This document shows positions 22,271 to 29,068 of a stretch of 31,321 nt of DNA, in pieces. The DNA is from SAR324 cluster bacterium (lineage in GTDB: Bacteria > SAR324 > XYD2-FULL-50-16): positions 29,952-61,272 of the forward strand of contig NVSR01000004.1 of NCBI GenBank assembly GCA_002401295.1. Reading direction: 5' to 3'. Below the pieces are notes generated by a model. The model ran no database searches. It saw only the letters and a program-made list of their open reading frames with translations, and was not told the origin of the DNA. Both the position numbers and the translations under genes were made by a program. Every line of letters starts with the position of its first letter. The first letter of the stretch is position 1.

Positions 22271-23637
22271 AGAGAATCCTGGTCAATGCAGATCGACCTG
22301 ATATTTAGGAACTCCTTTAGACCATAAGCCGAGAGCTCGCGACCGTAGCCTGATCTCTTAATGCCTCCGAAGGGGAGTTGAGGAACAGAAGAGGTTGCAC
22401 AATTAATGTAGACGGACCCGCTTTCAATCTGATGGGCGATTCTTTCCCCTCTTTCCGTATCCTCCGTCCAAAGGCTGCAGCTCAGGCCGTACTCCGAAGC
22501 ATTTGCCACTCGAATTGCCTCTGCTTCATTCTTCACAACGATGACTGCGCTGACAGGGCCAAAGGTTTCTTCTTTAAATACAGGCATATCCTCTGTTACA
22601 TTGGTTAAGATCGTGGGAGGATAAAAATTTCCACGAGTCTCTAAAGCAACTCCCCCCAGTAGTAAATCTGCCCCTTGTTCCAAAGAGCGCTTGACCTGAG
22701 AATCCAAATTCTTCAATAGGTCTGGACGTGCGAGTGGTCCGACTTGAGTACTTTCTTGAGAAGGATTGCCGATAATTAGAGCTTCCATACCTGATTTCAA
22801 TTTTCGCAGAAACTCAGTGGCAACTTTTTCCACGATCACAAACCTTTTAGCCGCAGTACAGGCTTGACCCGTATTATACATTCGAGATCTGATAGCAGCG
22901 TCAACCGCCTTTTCTATATTCGCGTCTTCCAAAACGATGAAGGGATCGGAACCACCCAATTCCAGAATGGTTTTTTTCAACATCTTGCCGGAAAATTGGG
23001 CTACTGCGCTACCGGCTCTTTCGCTACCCGTTAAAGTCACTGCTTTGATTGCTTTGTGTGCAATAATTTCAGCTACGCCTTCGTTTGGTACTAGCAGTGT
23101 GCGAAAAATGTTTTTGGGGAAACCTGCTTCTCGAAAGAGTTTCTCCAGTTCCAAGGCACAGCCACTGACATTAGTGGCATGTTTTAGTATTCCACCATTG
23201 CCACTCATCAGAGCGGGTGCCATACAGCGGATGACTTGCCAAAAGGGGAAATTCCAAGGCATCACAGCTAAGATTAGTCCCAAAGGTTGGAACGTCGTAT
23301 AGCTCTTTTTATAGCGAGTGGTAACGAGTTCATCTTTTAACAGATTTTCAGTATTCTCCGCATAATACAAACAAATCCTGGAGCATTTGTCGATTTCAGT
23401 CAGTGCCTCACTGGAGATTTTTCCCATCTCTTGGGTGATCAAATCAGCCAGTTCCTCTTTTTTCTCTAACAGCAGCGCTGACAGGTTCCGCATCAAGCTG
23501 GCACGGACTGAAAAGTCAAGGTTCTTCCAACTTTGCCAGTCTTGTTCCGCACTGCAAATGATTTCTCGCACTTGCTCAGGGCTGTGCTCTGGATATTCAC
23601 AAATCAATAGGTTCGTGCTTGGATTGATGCTTTTCAT
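22267..23637 (-). CDS. sad: NAD(P)-dependent succinate-semialdehyde-type dehydrogenase
   Basis: 456 residues, aldehyde dehydrogenase superfamily, closest by eye to the E. coli YneI/Sad subgroup. Catalytic elements are N129 in MPWNFPFW, K152 in GILKHATNV, E226 in ELGGSDPFIV, the nucleophile C260 in NTGQACTAAKR, and E356 in KEETFGP. It should oxidise succinic semialdehyde (or a similar short aldehyde) to the acid. INCATSSVPQLPFGG near the C-terminus and FGGIKRSGYGREL are typical of the subgroup. AGGAAATC precedes the ATG at 23637. It lies downstream of frdCAB on the same strand but behind a likely terminator. The product succinate would be a substrate for the neighbouring complex, a plausible but unproven link. 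Substrate specificity is inferred. Confidence 0.85.
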   Translation of the reverse strand: MKSINPSTNLLICEYPEHSPEQVREIICSAEQDWQSWKNLDFSVRASLMRNLSALLLEKKEELADLITQEMGKISSEALTEIDKCSRICLYYAENTENLLKDELVTTRYKKSYTTFQPLGLILAVMPWNFPFWQVIRCMAPALMSGNGGILKHATNVSGCALELEKLFREAGFPKNIFRTLLVPNEGVAEIIAHKAIKAVTLTGSERAGSAVAQFSGKMLKKTILELGGSDPFIVLEDANIEKAVDAAIRSRMYNTGQACTAAKRFVIVEKVATEFLRKLKSGMEALIIGNPSQESTQVGPLARPDLLKNLDSQVKRSLEQGADLLLGGVALETRGNFYPPTILTNVTEDMPVFKEETFGPVSAVIVVKNEAEAIRVANASEYGLSCSLWTEDTERGERIAHQIESGSVYINCATSSVPQLPFGGIKRSGYGRELSAYGLKEFLNIRSICIDQDSL

Positions 23638-23715
23638 GATTTCCTGCGTGAATATTTGAAGACCAAGAGTAGGAAAAGGGGAAGAATCCTTTTCTTTACC
23701 ATGATTTCAAGAAAG

Positions 23716-23742
23716 CCCTCCCATCCCTAAGAAGGATGAGGG
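23716..23742 (-). other. Hairpin upstream of the aldehyde dehydrogenase
   Basis: CCCTCCCATCC (23716-23726) pairs with GGATGAGGG (23734-23742), 9 bp with a two-base bulge. On the minus strand it is followed by CTTTCTTG. It lies about 80 bases ahead of the dehydrogenase start and could be a second terminator for frdCAB or a leader element. Confidence 0.35.
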
Positions 23743-23909
23743 AATGAATTTGTTCTACTCTTGCTGTTTGAACCCAAAATCTCTATCCATTTAGAAAATG
23801 AGTAGGGAATAAGTCAAGGAAAGATTGCTTTTAAGGCAATGTTGAAAGGGAGAAGAGAGTCAAAGCTTGAAAAACTGTGAGGAAAGCGCGGTGAGGCTTG
23901 TTGGAGCGG

Positions 23910-23955
23910 AAGAGGAAAAGACCTTTGAGTCGGATCGGAAAGAAGCCGACTCGAA
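23910..23955 (-). terminator. Likely terminator of the frdCAB operon
   Basis: TTTGAGTCGG (23924-23933) and CCGACTCGAA (23946-23955) form a 10-bp stem with one G-T pair and a 12-base loop. Read on the minus strand, the stem is followed by GGTCTTTTCCTCTT, a pyrimidine-rich tail. It lies about 50 bases after the frdB stop. Confidence 0.55.
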
Positions 23956-24006
23956 GGATAAAGTAAAGGCAGGAGCCCCCTTACTGAGAACTCCTACAAA
24001 ATGCAC

Positions 24007-24750
24007 CTAGCGAAGATTAACCATCTTTCGTCGTAGGTAGGCAATTTGTGTTTGGTGGGGTAGATCTTTAGGGCAATAGTCTTCACAGCCCAAAAGACTC
24101 ATACAACCAAAAATTCCATCATCATCACCAATGATTTCATAGATATCGTCATCGGTTCGCTTATCTCGTGGATCCATGTGGAATCTTGCGATGCGCATGA
24201 AACCAGCGGCTCCTAGAAATTCTTCTCGCATGCGCTTAGTTCCACAAGCAGAAATACAACAACCACATTCAACACAGCGCTCCAGCTCGTAGATTTTATC
24301 AGCCAGCCCGGGCTCCATTTTTTCTTCCAGACGGGTGAGATCGATCTCGTCCATGGCTTGATCATGAATCCAGCTACCAATGCGCTCACTCATAGCACGC
24401 ATGAATTTCCCAGTGTTGACGGATAAGTCTCCAATCAACTCAAAGGCAGGTAGAGGCATCAATGTAATCTCACCACTTGGGTACTTACTTGTCAGTGCCC
24501 GACAAGCCAAGTCAGGTTGACCGTTAATGATCATCCCACAGCTACCGCAGATACCAGCACGACAGACAAAGTCGAATTGGAGGGAACTGTCAAATTTCTC
24601 TCTAATTTCATTGAGAGCGATAAAAATAGTCATTCCAGGAGCTTCTTCCAACTCATAGGTAACCATTTTGGGCTTATCCCCTTTGAGTTGGGGGTTGAAT
24701 CGCAAAATTGAAATTTTTAAAATTCTTCCTTTTTCTATATTTTCGCTCAT
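24007..24750 (-). CDS. frdB: Fumarate reductase/succinate dehydrogenase iron-sulfur subunit
   Basis: 247 residues. It carries electrons between the flavoprotein and the heme subunit. The plant-ferredoxin-type [2Fe-2S] centre is held by C63, C68, C71 (CRAGICGSC) and C83. The [4Fe-4S] centre is held by C159, C162, C165 and C226, and the [3Fe-4S] centre by C169, C216 and C222, in CVECGCCISAC and CMSLLGCEDYC. The segment ERCVECGCCISACGTK and the ending AYLRRKMV are very close to Wolinella FrdB as I recall it. The start codon overlaps the frdA stop (ATGA), implying translational coupling. Peripheral membrane protein; the side of the membrane is not shown, since no export signal is present. It could equally be annotated sdhB. 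Confidence 0.95.
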   Translation of the reverse strand: MSENIEKGRILKISILRFNPQLKGDKPKMVTYELEEAPGMTIFIALNEIREKFDSSLQFDFVCRAGICGSCGMIINGQPDLACRALTSKYPSGEITLMPLPAFELIGDLSVNTGKFMRAMSERIGSWIHDQAMDEIDLTRLEEKMEPGLADKIYELERCVECGCCISACGTKRMREEFLGAAGFMRIARFHMDPRDKRTDDDIYEIIGDDDGIFGCMSLLGCEDYCPKDLPHQTQIAYLRRKMVNLR

Positions 24751-26717
24751 TTGAAACCTCTTCCCACTCGTTCGTTCTTGCCGCGTAGTCGCTCAGGTAA
24801 GTCATAAGGCATCAACAGGTGCTGAAGTTCATGTCGGTCTGCCTTAGGATTTGCTTTCTTGATCTCTTCTACCTCTGCTACTCGCTTAGCAGTGTCTGGA
24901 TGATGGACAGTATTGTCCGTTCCATAACCCCTGGATCCGGGAGGCATTTCCATCGTCATGATATCCAGATCTTCGTACTCTACTTCCGGCATCTCATCAG
25001 ATTCGTTTCTCCAGTAAGTCAGAGTTCGCTTCAACCAGTTTTTATCATCACGAGCAGTGAAATCCTCACGGGAGTGAGCACCTCGACTTTCCGTTCTTAA
25101 TAAAGCACCTTGAGCGACACAAAGTGCAAGCTTTAACATCTTTGGTACTCGAATCGCTTCCACCAATTCAGGATTGGAAGAACGAATCTTGTTCTTGATA
25201 GTGATGTTTTTACTCCGCTTACGTAGCTCCTTCAAGCCTTTTACAGCTTTTTCCAGATCATCTCCAGTACGGAAAATACCTACGTAGTCCATCATGATCT
25301 TCTGCATTGCCGACTTGATTTCGTAGACGTTTTCTCCACCTTCATTCGCAATGAGCTCATCAATTTTCTTCTCTTCTTGCTTTAAGAATGTTTCAACAAG
25401 ACCTGTTTCGATGTTGACTGAGTTCTCTTCGCAAAAATCCGCTACGTATTCACCGACAATCATACCGGCCACAACTGTTTCAGCTACGGAGTTTCCTCCC
25501 AAGCGGTTGAAGCCGTGCATATCCCAACAGGCTGCCTCGCCTGCGGCAAATAAACCTTTCAGTGTTGGGCTCTCGCCTGTAGGCTTGGTCCTCAAGCCAC
25601 CCATGGAATAATGCTGGGTAGGTCGTACTGGAATGTAATCCTTAACAGGGTCGATTCCCAGGAAATACTCACAAATTTCCTTAACCTCACGTAGGTTTTT
25701 ATCGATATGTTCCTTTCCAAGGATGGTAATATCAAGCCAGAGATGATCACCATAGCGCGAGGGAACACCTTTGCCTTTTCTTATGTGCTCTGTCATACGT
25801 CGAGAAACTACATCTCGAGAAGCCAATTCCTTTTTCCCTGGCTCGTAGTCGGGCATGAAGCGATATCCATCTTTATCTCTCAACAAGCCACCGTCTCCAC
25901 GACAGCCTTCTGTGGTTAAGATTCCAACAGGTACAATGGCGGTTGGATGGAATTGAACAGCTTCCATATTTCCAAGAGCAGCCACACCGGTTTCCATAGC
26001 AATTGCTTGTCCAATACCTTCACAGATAATCGCATTGGTGGAAACAGAGTAGATTCGGCCATATCCACCAGTAGCAATTGTCGTAGTTTTAGCTACATAA
26101 GCCAGCAGTTCACCGGTAATCAGGTCTCTGACCACGGCTCCGTAACACACATTGTCTTTATGGATTAGGGCAATTGCCTCTTTTCGCTCGTGTACGGGGA
26201 TTTCATGTTCGATCGCTTTATTGTCTACTGCATACAGCATGGTATGACCCGTGCCATCAGCTGTATAGCAAGTTCGCCACTTCTTAGTTCCACCAAAGTC
26301 TCGTGCTGTAATCAGACCGTGAGCTTCATCGTTCTCTGTAATCGTTACTTTTTCCGCGTTCACTACAACCTGTCGGTCTCCTTTCTGAACACGACTCCAG
26401 GGAACACCCCAAGTGGAGAGTTCTCGAATAGCCTTAGGCGCAGTATTAACGAACATTCTGGCAACTGCCTGGTCACAGCCCCAATCACTTCCTTTGACGG
26501 TATCACCAAAGTGCACATCTTCGTCATCTCCTACCCCTTTGATCGTCGCACCCAGGCTCGCCTGCATACCACCTTGTGCCGCAGCGGAGTGTGATCGCTT
26601 AGCGGGGACCAGTGATAATACAATAGTGTCAAAGCCTCTTTTCTTGGTGGCAATTGCAATTCGCAATCCGGCTAGTCCACCGCCGATGACGAGTGAATCC
26701 GTATAAACGATTTTCAT
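24747..26717 (-). CDS. frdA: Fumarate reductase/succinate dehydrogenase flavoprotein subunit
   Basis: 656 residues, the length of Wolinella-type FrdA. It interconverts fumarate and succinate. The FAD-binding Rossmann motif is IGGGLAGLR (11-19); H43 in RSHSAAAQGG should bind FAD covalently. Active-site strings include QFHPTAIVPVGILTTEGCRG, the ELASRDVVSRRM segment with the catalytic arginine, and QHYSMGG. GEAACWDMHGFNRLGGNS marks the second FAD contact region. The C-terminus (LLMPYDLPERLRGKNER) matches the Wolinella form. The direction of reaction cannot be read from the sequence: type B enzymes work as menaquinol:fumarate reductases, as menaquinone-linked dehydrogenases, or both. GAGGA precedes the ATG. 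It lies 23 bases after frdC. Confidence 0.96.
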   Translation of the reverse strand: MKIVYTDSLVIGGGLAGLRIAIATKKRGFDTIVLSLVPAKRSHSAAAQGGMQASLGATIKGVGDDEDVHFGDTVKGSDWGCDQAVARMFVNTAPKAIRELSTWGVPWSRVQKGDRQVVVNAEKVTITENDEAHGLITARDFGGTKKWRTCYTADGTGHTMLYAVDNKAIEHEIPVHERKEAIALIHKDNVCYGAVVRDLITGELLAYVAKTTTIATGGYGRIYSVSTNAIICEGIGQAIAMETGVAALGNMEAVQFHPTAIVPVGILTTEGCRGDGGLLRDKDGYRFMPDYEPGKKELASRDVVSRRMTEHIRKGKGVPSRYGDHLWLDITILGKEHIDKNLREVKEICEYFLGIDPVKDYIPVRPTQHYSMGGLRTKPTGESPTLKGLFAAGEAACWDMHGFNRLGGNSVAETVVAGMIVGEYVADFCEENSVNIETGLVETFLKQEEKKIDELIANEGGENVYEIKSAMQKIMMDYVGIFRTGDDLEKAVKGLKELRKRSKNITIKNKIRSSNPELVEAIRVPKMLKLALCVAQGALLRTESRGAHSREDFTARDDKNWLKRTLTYWRNESDEMPEVEYEDLDIMTMEMPPGSRGYGTDNTVHHPDTAKRVAEVEEIKKANPKADRHELQHLLMPYDLPERLRGKNERVGRGFK

Positions 26718-26740
26718 CTGTTCAATCCTCGTGATGGTAT

Positions 26741-27496
26741 TTACTGATTAGTTGAAGAAACGCGAGTGTAGCGTCCGCCTACGTTGTCATTATTGATCTG
26801 CTCAACACCGATTTTGACGTAAGCACCCAATGAAGCCAAGCCTAAGACTACGAAAAAGATAGTCAGCGCTTTCTTGAAGGCCTTCAATTTCTTTCTGGTT
26901 GCTCTTGGGTCAGCACCATCAAACCAACCCCACTTCACAGCGAGTCTATAAAGTCCGATTGTTCCATGGAATTCTACAGCAAAGAGTAGAACCAAATAAA
27001 GAGGCCACATCCATTCTGAAACTACACGATCGGCAGAAGCATAAGGTCCGATTTTATCGGGATGTGTCATGATGATAAATAAATGCACTGAACCGAGGAA
27101 AAACATGATGAAACCGGTAATGAACTGAGTATACCAATAGTTGGTATCATCATGATTCATCATCGACATCTGCTGGCGGAAGACTTTATGTTGCTTCCAG
27201 TTGGCAGGGAACTTCCTGACCGCAAGTGCGGCGTGAATGATAAACAGGGTAAAAATTCCCATGGCTGCGAGGGTTACCAAAATTGGATAACCATGATCTC
27301 CCTCACCACGTAAAATAGACCCTTCCAGCATTCCGGCAACGAATTTCATAGCATCCTTTCCTAGGAGAATGCTAGATACCATGAGCATGTGTACCCACAT
27401 GAACAGCCCCAGGATTAGTCCTGTGGCACTCTGGTAGAAATCCAATTTGGCGGGAATCCGGCTTTTCCTGACTGTATCAAGTAATAAGCTTTCCAT
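26741..27496 (-). CDS. frdC: Fumarate reductase/succinate dehydrogenase di-heme cytochrome b subunit
   Basis: 251 residues, five membrane helices, a single large anchor as in type B enzymes (no frdD/sdhD). Four candidate heme b ligands occupy the expected places: H36 (FMWVHM), H88 (FIIHAA), H138 (GSVHLF) and H177 (FAVEFHG). E175 corresponds to the glutamate near the distal heme that in Wolinella FrdC belongs to the transmembrane proton path (E-pathway). SEWMWPLYLVLLFAVE (160-175) and GLYRLAVKWGWFDG (181-194) are near-identical to Wolinella FrdC by memory. It exchanges electrons with menaquinone. AAGGAAGG lies just upstream of the ATG. First gene of the operon (order C-A-B), with a promoter-like pair directly ahead. 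Confidence 0.95.
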   Translation of the reverse strand: MESLLLDTVRKSRIPAKLDFYQSATGLILGLFMWVHMLMVSSILLGKDAMKFVAGMLEGSILRGEGDHGYPILVTLAAMGIFTLFIIHAALAVRKFPANWKQHKVFRQQMSMMNHDDTNYWYTQFITGFIMFFLGSVHLFIIMTHPDKIGPYASADRVVSEWMWPLYLVLLFAVEFHGTIGLYRLAVKWGWFDGADPRATRKKLKAFKKALTIFFVVLGLASLGAYVKIGVEQINNDNVGGRYTRVSSTNQ

Positions 27497-27513
27497 CGAC
27501 CTTCCTTTCTTTA

Positions 27514-27541
27514 AGTTTACAAGTCACTTTGCAAAATTCAA
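27514..27541 (-). promoter_or_regulatory. Promoter-like sequence for frdCAB
   Basis: On the minus strand TTGAAT (27541-27536) and TAAACT (27519-27514) are 16 bases apart, four matches each. A start about seven bases beyond would leave a very short leader with the AAGGAAGG site. A second, weaker pair exists near 27760 (TTGACT with TAGGAA). Confidence 0.3.
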
Positions 27542-27934
27542 AATTACGGATCCAAATCAGCAGGAACCAATGTCCAGACTCGGCCAGACACCAAAAAATA
27601 CTGCTTTAAACTGTCCTGAATTTTTGAAAACCGAAGGTCATTCTCTCAAAGGGTTTGATGCTTTGATGTGGCTCGATTTTCCTGAAATTTATTGGGGCTA
27701 GTGCTTTGATTTGAACCGTGATCTTGTCTGGTTTTTCCTAGTCGGTTTTGTAATCTAAGTCAATAAAAAAAGAAAAACGATTTCTGCAGAGACCTGATTT
27801 TTTTGGGACCTGTAGGGATGTGTGTGTCCCCGTATTGAATCTCCTTCTTTTTTTTAAATCGGGATTTTGGAGACTTGGAAAAAAGTAATACAGATAAAAA
27901 ATTCTAAAGAAAAAATCATGCACACGGAAGGGGG

Positions 27935-27960
27935 TGAGTGAGCCTTTGGAGGCTCTCTCA
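27935..27960. other. Imperfect inverted repeat ahead of the rpsL promoters
   Basis: TGAGTGAGCCT (27935-27945), loop TTGG, AGGCTCTCTCA (27950-27960): ten of eleven positions pair. It may insulate the str operon from upstream transcription or be a protein-binding site. T-rich sequence after the stem is sparse on both strands. Confidence 0.4.
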
Positions 27961-27985
27961 AAATTATTGTCTGCTCAAAAAAATA

Positions 27986-28058
27986 AAATTCCCTTAAAGT
28001 AAATTGACAAATCGGACTCTCTCTGGACTAAATGAAAATACCGATAAATTCCCTTAAA
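27986..28058 (+). repeat. Direct repeat AAATTCCCTTAAA, two copies 60 bases apart
   Basis: Exact 13-base copies at 27986-27998 and 28046-28058. Each sits five to seven bases ahead of a -35-like hexamer, so they look like duplicated upstream promoter elements or binding sites for one regulator. Confidence 0.6.
28004..28032 (+). promoter_or_regulatory. Upstream promoter-like module of the str operon
   Basis: A perfect -35 TTGACA (28004-28009) is followed after 17 bases by ACTAAA (28027-28032), a poor -10. The 13-base repeat AAATTCCCTTAAA ends five bases before the -35. Confidence 0.4.
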
Positions 28059-28065
28059 AAGTGGG

Positions 28066-28094
28066 TTGCAAGATCAAAAAAACACTGATACGAT
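28066..28094 (+). promoter_or_regulatory. Downstream promoter of the str operon
   Basis: TTGCAA (28066-28071) and TACGAT (28089-28094) are separated by 17 bases, with a second AAATTCCCTTAAA ending seven bases before the -35. A start near 28101 gives a leader of about 90 bases. Confidence 0.5.
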
Positions 28095-28192
28095 CGCTGG
28101 ATCATGTCGAATTGCCCACCGTGCGGGGGGTGAGACAAGGGTATTGTTGAGACTTTTTTAGGATACCATAAACATAAGAATAAGTAGCCAAT

Positions 28193-28561
28193 ATGCCTAC
28201 ACTAAATCAGTTAGTAAGAAAAGGTCGCAAGCGAATGGTGGAAAAGACTAACGTTCCAGCGCTGCAGGCTTGCCCCCAGAAACGTGGGGTGTGTACGAGG
28301 GTGTATACCACTACTCCAAAGAAACCAAACTCGGCGCTTCGAAAAGTTGCCAGGGTTAGACTGACCAACGGAATGGAAGTGACTTCCTATATTCCTGGTA
28401 TTGGACATAACTTGCAAGAGCACTCCGTGGTAATGATTCGAGGCGGAAGGGTAAAAGATTTACCTGGTGTTCGCTATCATGTCATCCGAGGGACATTAGA
28501 TACTCAAGGTGTTTCGAATCGTAAACAAGGTCGTTCGAAATACGGGGCGAAAAAGAGCTAA
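28193..28561 (+). CDS. rpsL: 30S ribosomal protein S12
   Basis: 122 residues, standard length. It helps form the decoding centre of the small subunit. TTPKKPNSALRKVARVRL (about 40-57) and RGGRVKDLPGVRYH (83-96) are the conserved loops. K43/K44 and K88, whose changes give streptomycin resistance, are in the sensitive state, and D89 is the residue commonly methylthiolated. There is no clear Shine-Dalgarno sequence just before the ATG, which is unusual for such a highly expressed gene; a GGATACC lies about 30 bases upstream. First gene of the str operon, 12 bases before rpsG. Confidence 0.98.
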   Translation: MPTLNQLVRKGRKRMVEKTNVPALQACPQKRGVCTRVYTTTPKKPNSALRKVARVRLTNGMEVTSYIPGIGHNLQEHSVVMIRGGRVKDLPGVRYHVIRGTLDTQGVSNRKQGRSKYGAKKS

Positions 28562-28573
28562 GGAAAGGAAAAT

Positions 28574-29047
28574 ATGTCTAGAAGACACTCAGCAGCAAAA
28601 CGCGAAATCATGCCGGATTCCAAATATGGAAGCCTATCATTGAGCAAATTTGTAAACTGCATGATGGTTGATGGTAAGAAAAGTATTGCCGAGTCAATTG
28701 TTTATAAGGCTCTAGAGTCGGTTGAAAGTAAAATTGAAGACAAAAACGGAATTGAAATTTTCGACGAAGCTATCCGCAATGTACAGCCCCAATTGGAAGT
28801 CAAATCCAGAAGAGTTGGTGGTTCTACTTATCAGATCCCTGTGGAAGTTCGAGAAAGCCGTAAGCTGACTTTGGCTCTTCGCTGGATTATTGACGCTTCC
28901 CGGAAAAGGAACGAGAAATCGATGAAAGCCTGCTTGGCTGGCGAACTCTTCGATGCCTTTAACAATCGAGGCTCAGCCGTAAAGAAGAAAGAAGATACAC
29001 ACAAAATGGCCGATGCTAATAAAGCTTTCGCTCATTATATGTGGTAA
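28574..29047 (+). CDS. rpsG: 30S ribosomal protein S7
   Basis: 157 residues. Primary binder of the 3' major domain of 16S rRNA and organiser of the small-subunit head. It begins MSRRHSAAKR and contains GGSTYQIPVEV (82-92), the beta hairpin that contacts mRNA and E-site tRNA, and LALRWI. The C-terminus ending KAFAHYMW is a usual length variant. AGGAAAGGA before the ATG is a strong ribosome binding site. In E. coli this protein represses its own operon at the rpsL-rpsG junction; here that junction is only 12 bases, too short for the same structure, so any autoregulation would differ (inference). Confidence 0.98.
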   Translation: MSRRHSAAKREIMPDSKYGSLSLSKFVNCMMVDGKKSIAESIVYKALESVESKIEDKNGIEIFDEAIRNVQPQLEVKSRRVGGSTYQIPVEVRESRKLTLALRWIIDASRKRNEKSMKACLAGELFDAFNNRGSAVKKKEDTHKMADANKAFAHYMW

Positions 29048-29068
29048 TGGTTCAAAAGGTAGGTTGAA

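Larger units (their letters stand above)
23638..24006. other. Intergenic region, 369 bases
   Basis: Purine-rich (plus strand) spacer between frdB and the aldehyde dehydrogenase. It holds two hairpins (23716-23742 and 23924-23955). No coding frame or recognised promoter was found. Confidence 0.6.
27497..28192. other. Divergent intergenic region, 696 bases, between frdCAB and the str operon
   Basis: AT-rich control region. It contains the frd promoter candidate (27514-27541), a hairpin (27935-27960), and two promoter modules for rpsL (27986-28094). Between about 27550 and 27930 I see no gene; small open frames on both strands there lack ribosome binding sites and protein-like composition. Confidence 0.65.

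Noticed and set aside
27447..27701. 84-codon plus-strand frame overlapping the frdC start
   Set aside because: It overlaps the N-terminus of a certain gene on the other strand and covers its promoter; composition is not protein-like.
27738..27923. 61-codon minus-strand frame in the frd-rpsL spacer
   Set aside because: Phe/Tyr/Lys-rich product of AT-rich DNA with no ribosome binding site.
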